Made by a program: the position numbers and the translations under genes
Shown: in pieces, positions 47,701-57,249 of the stretch
Position numbering within the stretch: position 1 is the first letter of the stretch
Layout: the number at the start of each line of letters is the position of its first letter
The notes under the pieces: model-generated
The model's database searches: none
Seen by the model: the letters and a program-made list of their open reading frames with translations, nothing else
Told to the model about the DNA's origin: nothing
Origin: Capitulum mitella
Lineage: Eukaryota > Arthropoda > Thecostraca > Pollicipedomorpha > Pollicipedidae
DNA: 64,000 nt
Assembly: GCA_030062745.1 (NCBI GenBank)
Contig: CP099840.1
Location: 2,232,001 to 2,296,000, forward strand
Direction: 5' to 3'

Positions 47701-47940
47701 GCTGTTCATGAAGATGGCTATTAATATGTATTAGTTGTGCTCAATGTGATGCTACTCAATAGCATCATGCTATTGTCATTCCTGCATTATGCTACTCAAT
47801 AGCATCATGTGTTGTCATTCTTGCATTATCATATTATATTGTAAACATTTGTTTTATAATTTGTAATCTGTGTCTTATGTCAGGTATGTCACCAAGGTGT
47901 CTCAGCTGTATATATTAACATTGTGCTTATGTCGCCAGTT
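44770..47940. other. CpG desert upstream of MRPS15 exons
   Basis: About 3.2 kb in which I can find only one or two CG dinucleotides, with abundant TG and CA. It runs straight into the first recognised MRPS15 exon. It contains no exon I can support, although MRPS15's first exon (mitochondrial presequence) should lie here or further left. Internal repeats: a segment near 46,800-46,900 partly recurs near 47,040-47,130. Confidence 0.6.
46920..47090. repeat. Inverted copy of the segment at 49,615-49,800
   Basis: TAGCAGTTTACTGCTGAGAC, GAGCATGTTAAAGGATGAGA and CCTGATCCCTTCATG recur in reverse complement at 49,615-49,800 inside the hAT element of the MRPS15 intron. The copy here lacks CG; the other has several. 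Confidence 0.6.
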
Positions 47941-47954
47941 TTACCCTTCATCAG

Positions 47955-48131
47955 CACATCACAGCCAAACAGATGGAAGGTAGTTGATGTCAAGGATGTC
48001 GTCAAGTGGAAGTTTGTTGAGAGGCCATCACAGCTAACTCCTTCCTACACTGGAGATCTGGCTTTCAGTGAACCGGTGGACTTGAAACAACCACAGTTGT
48101 CTGTCCAGGTTGCCAGTGATGTCCTTAAAAG
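47955..48131 (+). CDS. MRPS15 exon (N-terminal domain)
   Basis: The likely acceptor is TTTTACCCTTCATCAG, ending at 47,954; the frame is also open further upstream with an ATG at 47,929, so the start is not certain. The donor GTAAAA begins at 48,132. It encodes QPNRWKVVDVKDVVKWKFVE and ends in LSVQVASDVLK, phase 2. Confidence 0.75.
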
Positions 48132-51100
48132 GTAAAATCAAAGTTGTCGTTGTTATGATTTTTGGTAGCAGTTCTTTCTACTAATGCAGAAGCATTTGCC
48201 ATCATTTCAGTTGTCCTTGCTTCTTAGGAGCTCAAAGTCATTGTTATCCTATGGCCAAATGTGTCCAGATACTAATAATGGTGTATACCTTTTTTGTGGT
48301 CACCCGGACTGTCGGAGACACCGACTTGTCTGTAATTTGTGCATTGATGATTTGAGATGATTTATTCTTGCATCTGCTTTCCACAGTTCTGATGAGATAA
48401 CCCAAAGAGTGCTGTCGCTGGAGTTTGCCAGGAGTTCCGAGCACACCAAGGTTCTGGAAGAAAAGGCCGTGTCATTCATACAGAGGCACCGTTTTGACAC
48501 AGAGTCGCCAGAGGCGAAAAGTGAGTTTGGAGATTACTGACCCAATGCCAGTACCTTAAATTACCGATGTCGTTTTTCAGAGGCTGCTGATTAAAAACAT
48601 TTGATAGCCGTGTATGTAAAGGGACGCAGCGCATCTCTATTGAATTGGCTCCTAGTCGTCCTGAGCGACAGGTCCCGTCCTTGACGTCGTTACGTCCGTC
48701 TGTGTACCTGTCAGTAACATTGCCATGCTTGCTAGTCCGTAGCCCCATCTCGTCTGCTGTTTCCGGCTGTGGATGAGATCAGACGTCTGCCTGTATCGCG
48801 TGACGCGCTGGTCCGCCTGTGCTCTGCATCAGAGGGCGGGTCCAGGATTTCGCGCCGGGGGGGGGGGGAACTGTCAGCGCAGGGCCCCCCTCCCGGCCGG
48901 CCCCTCCCCATTTTTTGGCTCTTGAGACAGGAACAAAAAAGGTTGATCTGCTCGGGCCCATGGGGGAATTTTGACGTAATTTTGCGTTTCTTAACATACA
49001 AAGTAACCGGAAAAATTCAAGCCTCTCACCTTGTTTGAGAAAACTTACCGTTTTGTTTCTCTACAAAGTGGCCGAAATATTACAACAACGGCGGGATTTT
49101 AGGCGGCTGCGTCCCTCCCTCTGTTTGAATAGTCGTGTCTGTACCTGGTCCACGAGCCCCTCTGCGCCTCGTTGTGTATGGAGACTTTTTTCCTAGCTTA
49201 AGTTAGGTTCCCTCTTGCGCTTGGAGGGGCACTTTTGGTGGTCTCGGACCGTCTACCGTGTCAAGGCCTTCTAGTGATCTCAGGCTCCTTTTACAGTTTC
49301 ACGTGTCCCTCGGGACGTCTCAGAAGCCCCTCTCTAGCAGTCTCAGTGGACCACTCCCTGTCGTCCTAGGCGCCCCTTTTGTCGTCTCTGGGGAACATTT
49401 TTGCCGTGCTTGCGGCCCTCTGGCAGTAACAAAAGACCTCTTGGCAATTTCAGGGCTCCTTTGCAGTGTCATGGGCCCTCTGCGCGTCCCCGGTGTTCTA
49501 TGGCTGTATCAGGAGTCTTCCTCTGGCACATGGGGTATATCTGGCAGCCTTAGGGCCCGTCAAGTCGTACCATGGGTCTTTGTTAATGCTTCAGGTGTCC
49601 AGCAGTGTGCTGCCGGACACTACCTGTTGGACAGTTTACTGATTGGTGACCCAACCATCCATGAAGGGATCAGGGATAGCTGAGGACAACACCCCATTTG
49701 TCTCATCCTTTAACATGCTCTAAAACCAGCCTGAATGCAGCGGCCAACAACAGGGCCACTACCTACAGTAAACTCTTTTATGGTCTCAGCAGTAAACTGC
49801 CGGACCTTTTTGGCAGTTTCAGTGGCTACCTGCCGTGGGGCCCATCTTGCCGTCTCAGAACCCACGTGAGCTTCCCAGGGCCCTGTGACTGCATCAAGGT
49901 TCTGAAAAAGACCATTGTAGCCCATTAGGATCCCGTCTCGAGGTTGAGAAGGTGTTGGACATGATGAATCCATGTCCAGGGTGCCCCTCTGGCTGGCCAA
50001 GGCCTCTGTATGCCGTGCAAGGCACCCTCTTAAGTTCATGTCGTCTCAGGGGCCTCTCTTGCGCTCTTGCGGTCCCAAGGACCTTCAGAACGTTTCAGAG
50101 GCTCTTATATCCATCTAAGGGGCCGTCCTGCCGTCTTAGGATCTAATTAACCCTCTTGGAGGCCCGCTGACTGTATCAGGAACCTCCATTTTTTCACACA
50201 GGTCCGTAAAACCCATTCTGGGCCTTAATGACATTCCAGGGGCCCTTACGTTCTAGGGACTCATTCCTCATCTTGGTCGTCTCAGGGGTCCTGTGATCTT
50301 TCCAGCGGTCTCAGGGGCAACCTGCCGTGTTTTGGCTTTGTTGTGGTCCCAGGGGCGCTTTAGGAGCTTCAGGGGCTCTTCCGTCTACCGGATCATCTAA
50401 CTCTCACAGAGGCCCCCCTGAATGCATCAAGAACCCGTCACGTTTTCACAGAGACCTCGTGAAGCTCATGCGAGGTCCCTTCGGGAACCTTTTTCGGGTC
50501 TGAAGAGGGGCCCTTTCTCAGGCCTGCGGGGGGGGGGCGATCGCCCCATCGCCCCCCTGAATCCGCGCCTGCTCTGCGTTACGCCTTCTTGCCCACCGGA
50601 CAGCTTAAGAGGACATTCAATCGAGTGCGTTTTCGTGGCATGCTTCATCGCATACTAAAGTCCGACAGTTACAGCAAGTGCGCAGGTTGCATCTTAATTA
50701 TCGGACTCATTGCGTAGCCACCACCCGTTTCCGATATGTCGTTCAATTTGCTGCGCCCTTACAGGCTGCAGTTTGTTTGCTACCCACACACCCACGAGTC
50801 CACAGGCTCGCATGTCCGAGTGCTCCCCGGCCGGCCTGTCCGTTGATTTGTCGCCAGATTGGCGTACCTCTTAGCCTCCGTGCCCGCCGGTGGTGTTCGT
50901 GACGTCGTGTCTGTCAGTCCGCTGGTCGGCCTGTCCGTACGGTTGTCGTGTCCGCATGTCTGCCGGTCAGCGTTTCCGTGGCGCCGCCTTATTCTCCTGT
51001 CCGCTGGTCAGTGCGTCAGTAACGCATTACTCCGTGTGACTGCTGCTCAGTGCGTCAGTAATGCATCACTCCGATTGACTACTGCTCAGTGCGTCAGTAA

Positions 51101-54100
51101 TGCATCACTCCGATTGACTGCTGCTCAGTGCGTCAGTAAAGCATCACTCCGTATGACTGCTGCTCAGTGCGTCAGTAACGCATCACTCTGATTGACTGCT
51201 GCTCAGTGCGTCAGTAATGCATCACTCCGTATGACTGCTGCTCAGTGCGTCAGTAACGCATCACTCCGATTGGCTGCTGCTCAGTGCGCCAGTAATGCAT
51301 CACTCCAATTGGCTGCTGCTCAGTGCGTCAGTAATGCATCACTCCAATTGACTGCTGCTCAGTGCGTCAGTAACGCATCACTCCGATTGGCTGCTGCTCA
51401 GTGCGCCAGTAATGCATCACTCCGTATGACTGCTGCTCAGTGCGTCAGTAACGCATCACTCTGATTGACTGCTGCTCAGTGCGTCAGTAACGCATCACTC
51501 CGATTGGCTGCTGCTCAGTGCGCCAGTAACGCATCACTCCGATTGACTGCTGCTCAGTGCGTCAGTAACGCATCATTCCGATTGGCTGCTGCTCAGTGCG
51601 CCAGTAATGCATCACTCCGTATGACTGCTGGTCAGCGCATCAGTAATGCATCACGTCCGCACGGCCGCCGGTCGGCGCTTCAGTAGTGCATCACGTCGGC
51701 ATGACCGCCGGTCAGCGCTTCAGTAGCGCATCACGTCGGCATGACCGCCGGTCAGCGCTTCAGTAGCGCATCACGTCGGCATGACCGCCGGTCAGCGCTT
51801 CAGTAGCGCATCACGTCCGCATGACCGCCGGTCAGCGCTTCAGTAGCGCATCACGTCGGCATGACCGCCGGTCAGCGCTTCAGTAGCGCATCACGTCCGC
51901 ATGACCGCCGGTCGGCGCGCCCGTAACTCCGCCGTGTCGTCCCGCCGGCAGTCGGCCGGCTGACGGCGAAGATCCGCCGCTTCCAGCACCGGCTGCTCGT
52001 CTCGGACGGTCGCCACAACCGCCGGCTGCGGCACAACATCGTCACGATGACGTCACGGCGGGGCGGCCAGCTGCGCCGGCTGCGTGCCACCGACTACCGC
52101 CGCTTCGAGTGGGTGCTGGAGCAGATGAGCCTCGTCTACCGGCCGCCACTGCCCTACAAGTGAGTGGTGCTGCCGCCATGCTGGGATGCGGCGTCGTCCT
52201 GGGTCGGTGGCAGGGGCGGGCTGGCGGTGTGGCGGGAACTGGGCCTCCTCTTGAAAAGATGCGAGTCTCCCGGCCGGGCAGTTGCGCTGCTATTGGGGAC
52301 GAGATCCGGTCTCTGTGTGTCTCTGGTGCCGCGGCGTTGCTCGCAGGCCACCTGGCGGCATCTGGTCCTCGCTATTGCCGCCAGGTGGCGACTATTGGCA
52401 CACATTCGATGGCGGTAGTTTTACCGCAGGTCGGAGAACGGAATGATTGGGAATTGCCGCAGCCGACCGTGATAGGTGCACATCTGGCGGTGATGGTGCA
52501 CCATTCAGCGCAAAACTGTTGTTTTTATTTTGAAAGATAGAAGGCCTGTGAAGTTACGGTACCACTGCACCCAGGCTCAAAGGCTGGAGGAAGCGTTTTG
52601 GTGTCACGGAAAAATAACACCCCCGTTGTACAGATGCGTTGTTTACCCTCCTGTTTAAACGGAAATTGAATGTCCCACGATGGAGTGGACGATGCTCACT
52701 GTATCTGAAACTGTATATGTACCTGTTTGATGTGATGATGAGTTGTGTAGTGCAAGTGCAAAACCATGCAGTCTTCTAGCAAATGGATTATCTGGTGTTG
52801 CTGATTATTGCTTTTTCAAAGATTATTGTCTGTGTGTTTCCTTACCTGTTTTTAGAAAAAACAATCGGCCGTGGGAACATGTCGTTGGATGAGAGCGTTG
52901 CACAGGTTCCAAAACATAAGTCGACGGAAACCGACCGAGTGCGATTTTGCCTCCTAGCTTGCAAAGATACCTTGCGGTTGCTAGCCTTAGGTGGCCGTGC
53001 TTTGTGCGGTCCGAAACGTGCAACCATCAGGATGAAATCCTCTGCAGCGCTCCGCTCGGCCGGTGCTGACGGACAATCTGCGATCACCGCGCCGGCGCAG
53101 CGTCCCGACTGGCGTCTTTGGCACAATCGATTGGACCTGTCTTTTCTTACGGGCGCTTGTTTTGTCATTCCTTGCGGTCTGATGTTCGGCAGCCAGACGA
53201 AGATCAGCGTTCTGATTGTGTGCGACTTTGACGACAAGGCCAGCCAAATCTGCCGTTTTATCCAGCGTTGGCCGATGTTCATTGTTGCAGGACATGTGAA
53301 GGCGCTCGCTGTTTTTTTTTTCGTATATCGTGAAATCTCAGGTGGGCTTGCCGACGTTGCCTGCAAGTTTGTGTCGTGAGGTGTTCGGGAAATCGCACCG
53401 AGGTAATCCATTCAGAGAAATGACGTGCGCCACGCCGAACAGCTACTGGTTTTTCGCGTGCAGATCTTTCTCTGGAATTCTTCAGTATCGTGTTAATTGC
53501 CCAGGGGCGCAGCCAGGATTTTCTTAAGGGAGGAGCTCATTGTGAACTGAAATCATACGAAAACCGCCTGCTGGGATGACGATGTGCGATGGTTTTCACA
53601 AAAATTCGGGCCTAAGGGGGTTGGCCCCCGGGCCCCCTTTGGTTGCGCCGTTGTAATCGTCTGTACATAGCCGGCAACCAGTTTCTTTAGGGCTTTCAGT
53701 TTAATGTCTAGATTCCTTCCCATGCAGTGTTCCACTCTTCCTTATATCCGTTGCACCATTGCAGCTTCTTATCAGTCGTATTTTGCAGAGTCCGGATAAC
53801 AGTCTACACCAGCGGAGTAACGCAGCAAGTGTAACCCATTTTCCGGCCACCTTGTGATCGAGAACAGTTTCCCACGCCGTCCATCCGTAACCGGCACCCG
53901 CCCTTCCGCAGAACGGACACCACGCTGTCGCGCAAGTCGGGCATCCGGCGCATGGTGCAGATCTTCTGCGACAACGTCCGCCAGGAGAAGCTGGACGCGC
54001 TGCGGCGGCAGTTCGACGCCGAGAAGCCGGCCTTCGAGCGGGAGCGGCGCCAGGCGGTCGAGTGGATCGCCGCCGAGGAGCGCGCGCTCGGCCTGCCATC

Positions 54101-54212
54101 TAGCGTCGACCTGGAGGAAGGGTTGCCTGCTGGAGCCGCGCCTGCCCAAGCGGGTCATAGTACCGCCCAGGAGGGAGGACCCGGCTGCCGCGTGAGGGGG
54201 CGTTTGCGCTGA
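47955..54212 (+). CDS. Mitochondrial ribosomal protein uS15m (MRPS15), four exons
   Basis: MRPS15 is a component of the mitochondrial small ribosomal subunit and binds the 12S rRNA. Four exons have matching phases and GT-AG borders: 47,955-48,131, 48,387-48,520, 51,952-52,159 and 53,912-54,212. In order they encode VKWKFVERPSQLTPSYTGDL (compare fly IKWTRPEYVPPYNP…GDL), ITQRVLSLEFARSSE (helix 1; human LLSLEMANKKE), IGRLTAKIRRFQHRLL (human IIALSVKIRSYEEHL), HNRRLRHNIVTMTSRRGGQL, RRLRATDYRRFEWVLEQMSL and VYRPPLPYK (human [20 protein letters not shown]), then the charged C-terminal extension (RQEKLDALRRQFDAEKPAFE) seen in fly. The spliced part is about 272 residues, close to the family length (human 257). 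The first exon with the mitochondrial presequence is missing. Introns of 3.4 and 1.75 kb are loaded with repeats. Confidence 0.92.
48387..48520 (+). CDS. MRPS15 exon (helix 1 of S15 core)
   Basis: The acceptor TGCTTTCCACAG ends at 48,386; the donor GTGAGT starts at 48,521. It encodes SDEITQRVLSLEFARSSEHT through VSFIQRHRFDTESPEAK and ends in phase 1. Confidence 0.88.
48830..50571. mobile_element. 1.74-kb non-autonomous hAT element in MRPS15 intron
   Basis: Ends CAGAGGGCGGGTCCAGG and (inverted) CCTGAATCCGCGCCTG are flanked by CTCTGCAT (48,822-48,829) and CTCTGCGT (50,572-50,579), an 8-bp target duplication with one mismatch. There is no transposase. Much of the interior (49,200-50,560) is a decayed tandem array. 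The insertion splits no exon. Confidence 0.82.
49200..50560. repeat. Degenerate tandem array (TCTCAGGGGCCC-type units)
   Basis: Units of roughly 30-35 bp recur with much decay. Each has a CTCAGG/TTCAGG box followed by GGCCC(T/C)T and a TGCCGT or TGGCAGT box. It fills most of the hAT element interior. A distinct segment at 49,615-49,800 is the inverted copy of 46,920-47,090. Confidence 0.65.
51003..51925 (+). repeat. Minisatellite: 39-bp units changing to 40-bp units
   Basis: From about 51,003 to 51,635 there are about 16 units of 39 bp (core TGCTGCTCAGTGCGTCAGTA then ACGCATCACTCCGATTGAC). From about 51,627 to 51,925 follow about 7 units of 40 bp (ATGACCGCCGGTCAGCGCTT then CAGTAGCGCATCACGTCGGC). 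The 39-bp part keeps one frame open for 13-residue repeats (MTAAQCVSNASLR). It lies in the intron and stops about 35 bp before an MRPS15 acceptor. Confidence 0.93.
51952..52159 (+). CDS. MRPS15 exon (rRNA-binding core)
   Basis: The acceptor CCCGCCGGCAG ends at 51,951, only about 35 bp after the last minisatellite unit; the donor GTGAGT starts at 52,160. It encodes the S15 helix bundle with many arginines (RHNIVTMTSRRGGQLRRLRA) and the signature RRFEWVLEQMSLVYRPP. Confidence 0.92.
52783..53379 (+). CDS. Unexplained 198-residue ORF in an MRPS15 intron
   Basis: It is open on both strands over about 570 bp, without repeats. The + frame starts with a hydrophobic stretch (LVLLIIAFSKIIVCVFPYLF) and contains CGPKRATIRMK, LSFLTGACFVIPCGLMFG and ISVLIVCDFDDK. 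I recognise no family and no splice context. It could be a fragment of an unknown mobile element or chance. Confidence 0.2.
   Translation: MDYLVLLIIAFSKIIVCVFPYLFLEKTIGRGNMSLDESVAQVPKHKSTETDRVRFCLLACKDTLRLLALGGRALCGPKRATIRMKSSAALRSAGADGQSAITAPAQRPDWRLWHNRLDLSFLTGACFVIPCGLMFGSQTKISVLIVCDFDDKASQICRFIQRWPMFIVAGHVKALAVFFFVYREISGGLADVACKFVS
53502..53653. mobile_element. Short hAT-like MITE in last MRPS15 intron
   Basis: A 152-bp element runs from CAGGGGCGCAGCCAGGATTT to GGTTGCGCCGTTG. The flanks TAATTGCC (53,494-53,501) and TAATCGTC (53,654-53,661) agree at six of eight bases. It is the same family as 4,597-4,756. It ends about 260 bp before the MRPS15 acceptor. Confidence 0.7.
53912..54212 (+). 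CDS. MRPS15 last coding exon
   Basis: The acceptor CGCCCTTCCGCAG ends at 53,911; the stop is at 54,210-54,212. It encodes TDTTLSRKSGIRRMVQIFCD, then a charged helix and a low-complexity tail. Insect MRPS15 has a comparable extension. No AATAAA is seen close downstream. Confidence 0.85.
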
Positions 54213-56008
54213 GTTGGAGGTGTTGCACGTGTCAGTAATACAGGTGGAGTTTGCGACGGCATGCTGGTGTTTGCTGGGTTTGTCGTGGGGTAAGAATTTT
54301 TCCAGCGATGACCACTTGCTCTTGGTGACAGCAGGCTTGACAGCATCGGCTCCTGTAGTGCCTGACTGCAAGAATGTCGTCTGGAAAAAGGTCTACGTTT
54401 ATTGCCACGGCAACCATGTCAAGAAAAAGCTGCCTGACGCTAGTTTTTGCGCGGATTTAATGATAGATTTCAGAAACCCGTCGCGCTTTTCTAAAAAAAG
54501 AAAACAGTTACGGGCAAGTTTAAATCCTTCGTTTATGCTGAAACTGGTTCTGAATACGAACTAACGACTTCGGCGTTCCTGAAAATCGCCCAGCATGACG
54601 TCGTCGGGTCCGAGGGGCACGCAATGTCCGCGGCACGTGTGAAGTATAATCATTCTCGGAGACAGCAGCGCGGCAAACGCTCTCAGCACCCCATCCAACG
54701 GAGCCGCCGGAACCACGAGTCGGCGCCTGCACTCGCTGCAAAGCAAACGCCGGCCCGTGTTTCACAGTGCGCGAAAATGGCCGTATCGTGCCGTGCAAAC
54801 AGAGTGCGCCAGCGCGCGGCCTGAGGTGAACGAACAGCGGCGCGCGGCCGCTGCATGCCCGGTCGTGATTCCCATGCGCTGGACTGCAGCGTGGCCGGCT
54901 GCGGTAATGACGGCCGCGGAAGTGGTGCGGCCATTGGTCGGTAATGCGCCGGTAACTGATGGCGCGCCGCCGGCGCCGGGAACGTCTCGCGCCAGGACGG
55001 CGCGGCGTGTCGACACCGCCTGGGAGGCGCGGCGGCGGGGTCACGCGCCGCCGGCGCTCCTGCAGGCCATGCATCACGGCCGGAGCGGTCAGGTGACGGC
55101 CGAGCGCGCTGGCTCGGGAACGGAGGAGGGTTGCGTAGCCGAGCCCGCCCACGCAATGGTTTGCGCTTGCGTAGGCCCTGTTTGGTTGAATCGGGAATCG
55201 TCAGCCTTTTTAATCGGCCGAATTTCGAAACTTAGTTCCCGGACATCTCCACTCCAGCACACATTCCCGGCACGCACTCCAGCGAAACGGTCGGCAAATT
55301 GCCGTACCCGATCTTTTAAGCGTTCCGAACAAAAACAGCAGTTCTTATCATTCGGATGCTTTCTTTCTAGCTCTCTGGTACGCCGGTTGTGACTGAGGTA
55401 ATATGTTTGCAAATTTCAACCGAAAGTCGAACTTGATGGCCTCATTTGGTTGCTTACCAGCACACTTGCACTTGATTCCATCTCGAGGATAATCAATTTC
55501 GAATCCCGTACATGACTTGCCAAATCGATTCCGATTCTGACTCAAAGCGGTTCCAAATCTGAATCGACTCCGATTCCGACTCGACATAAAATAATTCGAT
55601 TCCTTAATAGATTTCGTTAAGATCTATTGGATTTAATTAAGCAATGACATTGTTTCCAATTCTGATTCCATAGGTAAGTGATTCAGCTCTGACTCTGATT
55701 CCGGTGCGTATCAGTGAAATCGAGTACAAGTCTACATACCAGTCACTCACCTCCATGTTTGTCGCGAAACCCAAGCGCTCCCGTGAGAGTGCAGCGTGCC
55801 TATGACGTGTGTCATGCCCACTATCGCTAACGGACTTAGCCGTTTAGTCAGAAATCATCGTCTTTATATGGAGATTAACACATGTTCACGGTATCCCGAA
55901 CTTTCCCTTTCTTTGTGACGACGTCAGCCTCGTAATTCGCATACCATGATGAACCAGATATCACACACCTGGCACCGAACCGTTGCGATCACGCCAGCGG
56001 CATGAGGT
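54213..56008. other. 3' flank of MRPS15, GC-rich patch, no gene recognised
   Basis: The stretch 54,560-55,150 is CpG-rich with long overlapping ORFs on both strands that look like composition artefacts. At 55,490-55,700 there are GATTCCGATTCCGACTC-type runs. No exon is supported. Confidence 0.4.
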
Positions 56009-56276
56009 GAGGGACGTAGCCAAGGGGGGGGCGATGGGGGCCATGGTCCCCCCTCCTGAGCCGAGCGTTCCTCACTAGATATATGGCGATTTCGCACGAA
56101 TACGGAATAGTGGTCATATATATGTTGAAAAGCAAACATATGTTTTCCTATGCGTTAATCATGAGGTAAATCGCATAAAATTGCCGCTTTTCCCTATGAA
56201 TTTCGTCGTATGCCCGTGGCATATGAGAAAATTTGACACTTGGCGCCCCCTGGGGAAAATGCTGGCTACGTGCCTG
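56009..56276. mobile_element. hAT MITE (copy 3)
   Basis: A 268-bp relative of 40,453-40,716. It begins GAGGGACGTAGCCAAGG and ends TGGCTACGTGCCTG. The flanks CATGAGGT (56,001-56,008) and CATGAGAT (56,277-56,284) agree at seven of eight bases. Confidence 0.85.
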
Positions 56277-56821
56277 CATGAGATCGACGCAGACGAAGCG
56301 ACAAGCGAAACGACGAAACGACAAACGGAAAAAAATCATGCACTTGTTCCGACGTCCGGCCGTGGCCGAGCTGTGTTCTGCCCGGCTGGTCGTTCTTTCA
56401 GTCCGTCTTCCTCAGAGTTCACCGCGAGGGGCCTCCGGGGATCGTGTGTCGTCCCATTCGTCCGTCTCCGAGCCGGGAGACACGGTGCTTCTTTGTTCCC
56501 AGTCCCCGGGCACAGACGCACACCGGCCGGCCAGATGCGTGGGAACGGTCCCGTGCAGGGGATGACCGGATGCCTCAGTCGTGATCTGTTCTCCGTACAG
56601 GTCCCCCATGTTTCCGACTTAGTCCGCCTGCGGCTGCAAGCTCCGTTCAGTCGGCTCGTTCCCGCATGACTCAATAGGAACTTCGGGGGGTAAAATGCAG
56701 ATAGTTCCGCTTTCAAGTGACGCGCTATATTTGCTGATCAAGGCAGGGACCAACAAGGAACGCAGTCGCTCCGTTTCAGCCCAGCACGCGCATGGGCAAT
56801 TTCCACAATCCGTTTTAGCAC

Positions 56822-57220
56822 GTGGAAGTCGCTATCCGGCGGGTTTTTCTTTGTGTTCCGAGGGGAAACCTCGGCGGCGCCCATCCCTCACTCGGTGGCC
56901 GCGGGCGACGGCCGGACACGTGGTCCGTCGCCGGAGACCCCGGCGGCCGGTCCCCCAGGGAAGCCGCGCCGGGCGGCCAGCTGGCGGCGGATGTGCGCCG
57001 CCGTCAGCTGGCGCGGCCGCCGCAGCTGCCGGCGGCGCGCACGTCCGGCGCGGCCGCCAGTCGCGGGGCGTGCGTCGGCGCGGGAGGACGCGCGGCGGGG
57101 CGGCGAGCCCGGACCACCGTGCGCCGCAGGAGCGGAGCGCAGGAGCTGGAGTGGACGCGGACCGGCACGGAGGACTGTGGGGATACGGAGAGAGCCCCGC
57201 GGGACGCGGCACGCTGCAGC
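56822..57220 (+). other. Possible GC-rich exon with a good donor
   Basis: A GC-rich stretch ends at GCACGCTGCAGCTG followed by GTGAGTATCC (57,221), a strong donor. Frames upstream are open but arginine/alanine/proline-rich, and none is recognised (one ends ELEWTRTGTEDCGDTERAP). It could be a non-coding first exon at a CpG island or chance. Confidence 0.22.
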
Positions 57221-57249
57221 TGGTGAGTATCCACGAGGCGTGCGTGTGA

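Noticed and set aside
50859-51686. Repetitive protein of 13-residue units (MTAAQCVSNASLR)
   Set aside because: Produced by the 39-bp minisatellite inside an MRPS15 intron; no splice context, and the frame is lost when the unit becomes 40 bp.
54757-55392. Long overlapping ORFs downstream of MRPS15
   Set aside because: Both strands open over the same CpG-rich patch; no conserved content.
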